A DNA stretch of 7,628 bases from an uncultured Bacteroidales bacterium (GTDB lineage Bacteria > Bacteroidota > Bacteroidia > Bacteroidales > P3): assembly GCA_946540365.1 (NCBI GenBank), contig CAMNIH010000079.1:1-7628 (forward strand). Direction: 5' to 3'. Below the pieces are notes generated by a model. The model had not been told where the DNA came from. It saw only the letters and a list, made by a program, of their open reading frames with translations, and did not search any database. This document shows, one piece after another, positions 3,977 through 7,628 of this stretch (position 1 is the first letter of the stretch; the number at the start of each line of letters is the position of its first letter). The translations under genes and the position numbers were made by a program.

Positions 3977-5557
3977 TTATTCTTGTACTTTCAATCCCAA
4001 CTCCTTGCCGAGGCGGAGCATCATCTGCCAGGCGGCGGCGCGCTCGTTGGGGATCTGGCCGTCGAGGATGGCGTCCTTGATGGCGTCCTTGATGGTGCCG
4101 ATCTCGCGGCAGGGGCCGATGCCGAAGGTGGTCATGATGTCCTCGCCGCTCACCGGCGGCTGGAAGTTGCGGATGCGGTCGCGCTCCTCAAGTTCGACCA
4201 GCTTGCGCTTCACCAGCTCGAAGTTGGCCTTGTGCTTGCGCACCTTCTCGGGGTTCTTGCTGGTGATGTCGGCATTGCAGAGCAGCATCAGGTCGTCGAT
4301 GTCGTCGCCGGCCTCGAAGAGCAGACGGCGCACGGCGCTGTCGGTCACCTCGTCTTCGCTGAGCACGATGGGACGCATGTGGAGCATGACGAGTTTCTCG
4401 ACGTAGCGCTCCTCGGCGCCGAGCGGCAGGCGCAGCCGCTTGAAGATGCGCTTCACCATGCGGGCCCCGCGGGCCTCGTGGCCGTGGAAGGTCCACCCCT
4501 GCTTGGCGTCGTAGCGCTTCACACCGGGCTTGCCCACGTCGTGCAGCAGCGCCGCCCAGCGGAGCCAAAGGGCCTGAGTGGGTAGTTGGCAGTGGGTAGT
4601 GGGTAGCGCTTGTTCTCCTGTGCTACCCACTACACACTCCCCACTACCCACTACATTGTCCAGCACCTGCATGGTGTGGAAGAAGATGTCTTTGTGGCCG
4701 CGGCCGTCGACGGTCTCCACGCCCTGCAGGGCGCTGATCTCAGGCAGGATGAGCTGCATGAGGCCGCTCTTCTGCATCAGCTTCAGGCCGAGCGAGGGTT
4801 GCGGCGACAGCATGATCTTGTTCAGCTCGACCATGACGCGCTCGGCGCTGACGATCTCGATGCGGCTGGCGTTGCGGCCGATGGCCTCGAAGGTGTCGTC
4901 GGCGATGCGGAAGCCCAGCTGCGAGGCGAAGCGCACGGCCCGCATCATGCGCAGGGGGTCGTCGCTGAAGGTGATGTCGGGGTCGAGGGGTGTGCGGAGT
5001 ATCCCCTCGTCGAGGTCGCGGATGCCGCCGAAGGGGTCCATCAGCTCGCCGTAGCGGTCGGCATTGAGGCAGACGGCGAGGGCGTTGACCGTGAAGTCGC
5101 GCCGCCGCTGGTCGTCCTCGAGGGTGCCGTTCTCGACCACCGGCTTGCGGCTGTCGTGGCTGTAGCTCTCACGCCGCGCCCCGACGAACTCCAGCTCAAT
5201 AGTGTTTAGTGTTAAGTGTTTAGTGTTTAGTTCGCTCGTCGGGCTCGCGGACATCGGATGCGCAGCCTCACTAACCACTGAACACTGCTCACTGCTCACT
5301 TTGAACGAGGCGGTGCCGAAGGTCTTGAAGACCGCCACCTTCGTGCCGCCGACGGCCTCGGACACCGCCTTGGCCAGCTCGATGCCGATATGCACCTCGC
5401 CGCCCCGCTCGGGGCCGATACACACGATGTCGATGTCGGTGCAAGGGCGCTGCAGGAAGTAGTCGCGCACCACGCCGCCCACGGCGTAGGCGTCGACGCC
5501 CATGCGGTCGGCTTCGCGGCCGATGGTGCGGTAGATGTCAAGCCCCAGGTCGACCAT
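3977..5557 (-). CDS. cca: CCA tRNA nucleotidyltransferase with HD domain, carrying two repeat insertions
   Basis: Adds or repairs the 3' CCA end of tRNAs. The start is taken at ATG 5557-5555, whose A overlaps the last base of the lipoprotein TGA; a TTG one codon earlier is possible. The 526 residues show the class II nucleotidyltransferase head: GGVVRD (27-32), the metal-binding DID pair Asp41/Asp43, VGARRESYSHDSRKP (125-139), RRRDFTVNAL (151-160) and DPFGG (174-178). The RNA-binding helical region follows (FSDDPLRMMRAVRFASQLGF, 197-216). An HD domain comes next, with HKD..FH (288-294), LLHDVGKP (337-344, His339/Asp340) and FHGHEARGA (357-365), then the conserved C-terminal RNFQPPVSGEDIM. The protein is about 50 residues longer than I expect for Bacteroidales homologues. 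The surplus sits in two blocks, residues 87-119 and 302-327, encoded by heptamer-repeat hairpins. The frame is open throughout and all catalytic motifs are intact, so the protein is probably functional. Confidence 0.95.
   Translation of the reverse strand: MVDLGLDIYRTIGREADRMGVDAYAVGGVVRDYFLQRPCTDIDIVCIGPERGGEVHIGIELAKAVSEAVGGTKVAVFKTFGTASFKVSSEQCSVVSEAAHPMSASPTSELNTKHLTLNTIELEFVGARRESYSHDSRKPVVENGTLEDDQRRRDFTVNALAVCLNADRYGELMDPFGGIRDLDEGILRTPLDPDITFSDDPLRMMRAVRFASQLGFRIADDTFEAIGRNASRIEIVSAERVMVELNKIMLSPQPSLGLKLMQKSGLMQLILPEISALQGVETVDGRGHKDIFFHTMQVLDNVVGSGECVVGSTGEQALPTTHCQLPTQALWLRWAALLHDVGKPGVKRYDAKQGWTFHGHEARGARMVKRIFKRLRLPLGAEERYVEKLVMLHMRPIVLSEDEVTDSAVRRLLFEAGDDIDDLMLLCNADITSKNPEKVRKHKANFELVKRKLVELEERDRIRNFQPPVSGEDIMTTFGIGPCREIGTIKDAIKDAILDGQIPNERAAAWQMMLRLGKELGLKVQE
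4577..4654. repeat. Heptamer-repeat hairpin inserted in frame in cca (HD-domain side)
   Basis: On the plus strand the left arm (4577-4607) is AGTGGGT, AGTTGGC, AGTGGGT, AGTGGGT plus AGC. The right arm (4622-4652) is its imperfect reverse complement, 28 of 31 positions. The loop is 14 bases. The element encodes Cca residues 302-327 (VVGSGECVVG, then LPTTHCQLPT) between LDN and LWLRWAALLHD, where homologues have only a short loop. Spanned as 4577-4654 it is 78 bases, a multiple of three. The heptamer CTCCCCA (4637-4643) differs from the regular CTACCCA; with the regular base at 4639 the sense codon would be TAG, and the actual codon is GAG. Confidence 0.9.
5201..5300. repeat. Heptamer-repeat hairpin inserted in frame in cca (nucleotidyltransferase head)
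   Basis: On the plus strand the left arm (5201-5231) is AGTGTTT, AGTGTTA, AGTGTTT, AGTGTTT plus AGT. The right arm (5270-5300), read on the same strand, is ACT followed by heptamers AACCACT, GAACACT, GCTCACT and GCTCACT. The arms agree as inverted repeats at 23 of 31 positions and enclose a 38-base GC-rich loop. The element encodes residues 87-119, between TASFK and IELEFVGARRE, positions that are nearly adjacent in homologues. Both arms hold an off-pattern heptamer where a regular one would give an in-frame stop: base 5214 (TAA avoided, TTA present) and base 5282 (TGA avoided, TGT present). Confidence 0.88.
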
Positions 5558-6090
5558 CAATACTCGGTTTTCTCCACCAGGTTGCCCTCCTGGTCGTAGA
5601 CCTCCCAGAGGCCCGTGGGCACGCCGTGTTCGTACTGGCCTATGTAGTAGGGGGCTCCGTTCTCGCGGTAGACGCGGTAGGCGCCCTCCTCCTTGCCGCC
5701 GACGAAGGTGGCCTCGGCCTGTATGTTGCCCGACGGATGGTAGAAGACCCAGTGGCCCTCGCGCACGCCGTTGACCATGGTGCCCTCGCTGCGCAGCTGC
5801 ATGGTGCTGTAGTACTGCAGCCAGCGCTGCTCGCTGCCTTTATAGTAGACCACCGTCATGGGGTGGCCCGTTTCGCCCACTTCGACCACCCGCATCGAGT
5901 CGTAGTCGGCCACCACCTCGGTGCCGTCGGCATTGGTGATGGACCACTGGCCGTGCTTGACGGTAGCCGTCACCGAGCCGTCGGCCGACGCGAATGTCTG
6001 TTTCTTGTCCGCCCCCGATCCACAGCCTGCCAACAGCAGCAGGCCCACGAAGGCACAGCAATATATCGTTCTTCTCATCATGGTGTTCAT
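5557..6090 (-). CDS. Small lipoprotein with YwqK/MORN-like repeats
   Basis: A protein of 177 residues of unknown precise role, probably anchored to a membrane. Residues 1-22 form a type II signal peptide (basic MMRR, hydrophobic core CCAFVGLLLL) ending in the lipobox LAGC, with Cys23 as the lipidated residue. Asp does not follow the cysteine; the next residues are GSGADKK. The C-terminal half carries about three repeats of roughly 23-25 residues of the form G-x-x-x-G-x-W-x-x-Y-x-x-x-G-x (GVREGHWVFYHPSG 108-121, GKEEGAYRVYRENG 132-145, GVPTGLWEVYDQEG 156-169), as in YwqK/MORN-type proteins. Some YwqK members are annotated as antitoxins, but nothing here supports that function. Two further methionines (positions 4 and 5) could also serve as the start. 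It is followed by cca with a one-base TGATG overlap, so the two are co-translated. It lies 64 bases below the dprA stop codon. Confidence 0.8.
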   Translation of the reverse strand: MNTMMRRTIYCCAFVGLLLLAGCGSGADKKQTFASADGSVTATVKHGQWSITNADGTEVVADYDSMRVVEVGETGHPMTVVYYKGSEQRWLQYYSTMQLRSEGTMVNGVREGHWVFYHPSGNIQAEATFVGGKEEGAYRVYRENGAPYYIGQYEHGVPTGLWEVYDQEGNLVEKTEY

Positions 6091-6154
6091 AACGCCGTGT
6101 AGGTTCTTTTTATTGTATCCGCCGCCGTCTTTTTTTCGTCCGGCGCGGGCGGAA

Positions 6155-7255
6155 TCATGTGACTGCCTCGTAGTGGCGTCCCGGCAGGGCGCGCACGACG
6201 CGCTGCATCTCGAGGTCGAACAGCGTGCCGGCCACCGCCGACAGCGACATCGACGTGCGGCTCGCCAGCTCGTCGATGGTGGTGGGGCCCTCGTCGCGCA
6301 GCAGGTCGTAGAGGCGCTGCCCGTCGGGCGTGAGGGTCGGGAAGATGGTCGTCTGCACCGCCGTCTGGCCGGTGGCGAGCGGCCACCCCATGTGGTAGGC
6401 GATATCGCCGGCGTCGCGCACCAGCAGCGCCTTGTTGGTGGCGATGAGGTTGTTGGTGCCGCGCGAGTAGGTGTCGTCCAGGCGTCCCGGCACGGCGAAG
6501 ACCTCGCGATGGTAGCCGGCGGCGATGGCGGCGGTGATCAGGGCGCCCCCGTGCTCGGAGGCCTCGACGACGAGGGTGGCGTCGGCCAGGGCGGCGATGA
6601 TGCGGTTGCGGGCCGGGAAATTGCGCGCGCTGATTGCGGTGCCCATGGGATATTCGGTCAGCAGGGCCCCACCCTGCTGCACGATCTGGGCCGCCAGGTT
6701 GCGGTTCTCGGGCGGATAGATGCGGTTCAGGCCGTGGCCCAGCACCGCCACCGTGGGCAGGCCGCAGCCGAGGGCCGCCGCGTGGGCCGCCGTGTCGATG
6801 CCGTAGGCCAGGCCGCTGACGATGGGCAGGCCGAGGGGCTGCAGCTGACGCACCAGGCGGTCGGTCGTGTCGCGCCCCGCAGCCGTAGCCTTTCGGGTGC
6901 CCACCACGGCCAGGCTGCACCCGGCATTGAGGTCGGCCGCCCCCTGGACGTAGAGCACCACCGGACAGTCGGCGGTCTCGTCGCGGTTGAGGCGGGCCGG
7001 ATAGTCGTCGTCGGTGCAGAAGAGGACGCGCGTGCCGTGCTTCTCGGCCTGCCGCAGCTCGGCCTCGGCCCGGGCGTGGGTGGCCTTGGACAGGATGGCC
7101 TCCAGCGGCCGCAGATGGCCGCCGAAGAGCATCCGCAGCTCGACGGGCGGTAGGGCGAAGATGTCCTGCCCTGGATAGAGGGCCAGCAGCCGGCGGCAAC
7201 CGGCGGGGCCCAGGCCCGGAATCATCGAGAGGGCTATCTGGCTGATCTTGTCCAT
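6155..7255 (-). CDS. dprA: DNA-processing protein DprA/Smf
   Basis: Binds incoming single-stranded DNA and loads RecA during natural transformation; many non-competent bacteria also keep it. The 366-residue protein shows the standard layout. A helix-hairpin-helix-like N-terminus has SMIPGLGPAGCRRLL (10-24). The Rossmann-like DprA domain has LAVVGTRKAT (115-124), SGLAYGIDTAAH (147-158), LGHGLNRIYPPEN (172-184), NFPARNRIIAAL (212-223), SEHGGALITA (233-242) and VPGRLDDTYSRGTNNLI (255-271). A C-terminal winged-helix DML1-type domain (about 308-366) includes TTIDELASRTSMSLSAVAGTLFDLEM. The start ATG 7255-7253 lies inside the end of the Nudix gene, overlapping it by 22 bases, which suggests coupled translation. 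No repeat insertion occurs in this gene although both neighbours in the cluster have one. Confidence 0.96.
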   Translation of the reverse strand: MDKISQIALSMIPGLGPAGCRRLLALYPGQDIFALPPVELRMLFGGHLRPLEAILSKATHARAEAELRQAEKHGTRVLFCTDDDYPARLNRDETADCPVVLYVQGAADLNAGCSLAVVGTRKATAAGRDTTDRLVRQLQPLGLPIVSGLAYGIDTAAHAAALGCGLPTVAVLGHGLNRIYPPENRNLAAQIVQQGGALLTEYPMGTAISARNFPARNRIIAALADATLVVEASEHGGALITAAIAAGYHREVFAVPGRLDDTYSRGTNNLIATNKALLVRDAGDIAYHMGWPLATGQTAVQTTIFPTLTPDGQRLYDLLRDEGPTTIDELASRTSMSLSAVAGTLFDLEMQRVVRALPGRHYEAVT

Positions 7256-7628
7256 TGGTCACTGAGCGTTTTGAGGGTTCCGTAGCTGTGCTGCAGACGG
7301 CGGTACCACTCGTCGGGCCGCACCCACACCACCTCGGTGATGCCCTCCTCGCCCTGCCCCTGCCCGCGGGGTTGGACTCCCGGGCAACGGGCTGCAAACC
7401 AGGAGGTCTGCTTCAGGTGCCATCCGCCGTAGAGGTTGAAGATGTGGTAGGTTTTAGTGGGTAGTGGGTAGTTGGCAGTGGGTAGTGTATGCCCTTGTGC
7501 GCAGTCCGCTTTAATGCCGGTCTCTTCCTCCACTTCGCGGAGGGCGCCCTGCAGGAGGGTCTCGCCGGCCTCCACTTTGCCTTTCGGCAGGTCCCAGCGG
7601 CCGTTGCGAAGTATGAGGAGCATCATGC
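7234..7628 (-). CDS. Nudix hydrolase, 5' end beyond the window
   Basis: Hydrolyses a nucleoside diphosphate linked to some other moiety; the substrate cannot be told. The full Nudix box GX5EX7REUXEEXGU is present: in numbering from the first ATG (7626), Gly16, Glu22 and REVEEETGI (30-38). It is preceded by RNGRWDLPKGK (7-17) and followed by KTYHIFNLYGGWHLKQTSWF. The frame remains open to the window edge, and the ATG codons at 7626 and 7623 fall in the beta strand just before the box, so the true start is almost certainly upstream. Bacteroidales relatives have an N-terminal region of about 80 or more residues there. Residues 47-57 (TLPTANYPLPT) come from a heptamer-repeat arm inserted between the Nudix helix and the next strand. 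The last 22 bases overlap dprA. Confidence 0.88.
   Translation of the reverse strand, partial: MMLLILRNGRWDLPKGKVEAGETLLQGALREVEEETGIKADCAQGHTLPTANYPLPTKTYHIFNLYGGWHLKQTSWFAARCPGVQPRGQGQGEEGITEVVWVRPDEWYRRLQHSYGTLKTLSDQWTRSAR
7456..7486. repeat. Single 31-base heptamer-repeat arm in the Nudix gene
   Basis: On the plus strand: AGTGGGT, AGTGGGT, AGTTGGC, AGTGGGT plus AGT, which is again four heptamers and three bases. Bases 7463-7487 are identical to 4577-4601 in cca (25 bases), including the off-pattern AGTTGGC. No complementary arm is found in the rest of the window on either side, so it is either a half element or an element that has lost its partner. It encodes TLPTANYPLPT in the sense direction; the cca right-hand unit encodes the related LPTTHCQLPT. 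Confidence 0.85.

Noticed and set aside
4073..4104. Tandem 12-base repeat in cca (GATGGCGTCCTT twice)
   Set aside because: It encodes KDAIKDAI within TIKDAIKDAILDG, a segment I know as conserved in Bacteroidales Cca, so it is ordinary coding sequence and unrelated to the heptamers.
6105..6150. Possible terminator between dprA and the lipoprotein gene
   Set aside because: CGCCG and CGGCG could pair around an A-run on the sense strand, but the loop is long, no T-tract follows the stem, and the genes appear to form one cluster.

Overview
The window looks like a chromosomal piece of a GC-rich member of the Bacteroidota, probably a gut-type Bacteroidales. The reasons are: start regions that are A-rich and lack Shine-Dalgarno sequences; two promoters of the Bacteroidota type (TTTG, 19 bases, TAnnTTTG); and Cca, DprA, lipoprotein and restriction-modification proteins that read like Bacteroidales versions. 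The species cannot be read from the sequence. Every supported gene lies on the minus strand, so transcription runs from high to low coordinates.

In transcription order, the first block (7628 to 3977) is a tight housekeeping cluster. It holds a Nudix hydrolase cut by the window edge, dprA (overlapping the Nudix gene by 22 bases), a small lipoprotein with YwqK/MORN-like repeats, and cca for the tRNA CCA-adding enzyme (its ATG shares one base with the lipoprotein stop codon). Cca carries two in-frame insertions made of degenerate 7-base repeats arranged as hairpins, and the Nudix gene carries one unpaired arm of the same kind. All five arms have the same build: four heptamers plus three bases, 31 nt. 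In three of the four Cca arms a departure from the heptamer falls exactly where the regular repeat would make an in-frame stop codon. This is the most unusual feature of the window.

The second block (3972 to 1259) is a visibly AT-richer accessory island between cca and crt. It holds a promoter, a C5-cytosine DNA methyltransferase, an overlapping (ATGA) PmeII-like type II restriction endonuclease, a 60-base stretch that is 49/60 identical to the 5' end of the nearby crt gene but lacks its start codon, a rho-independent terminator, a second promoter with 34 of 38 bases identical to the first, a small antitoxin-like protein, and a toxin gene that appears to be broken after about 13 residues. The two promoter copies form a direct repeat around the R-M cassette.

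The third block (1228 to 1) is crt (crotonase) followed by hbd (3-hydroxybutyryl-CoA dehydrogenase, cut by the window edge). These are consecutive steps of the acetoacetyl-CoA to crotonyl-CoA route of butyrate formation or use. No convincing promoter or terminator separates crt from the toxin-antitoxin remnant, so crt-hbd may be read from the island's promoter.
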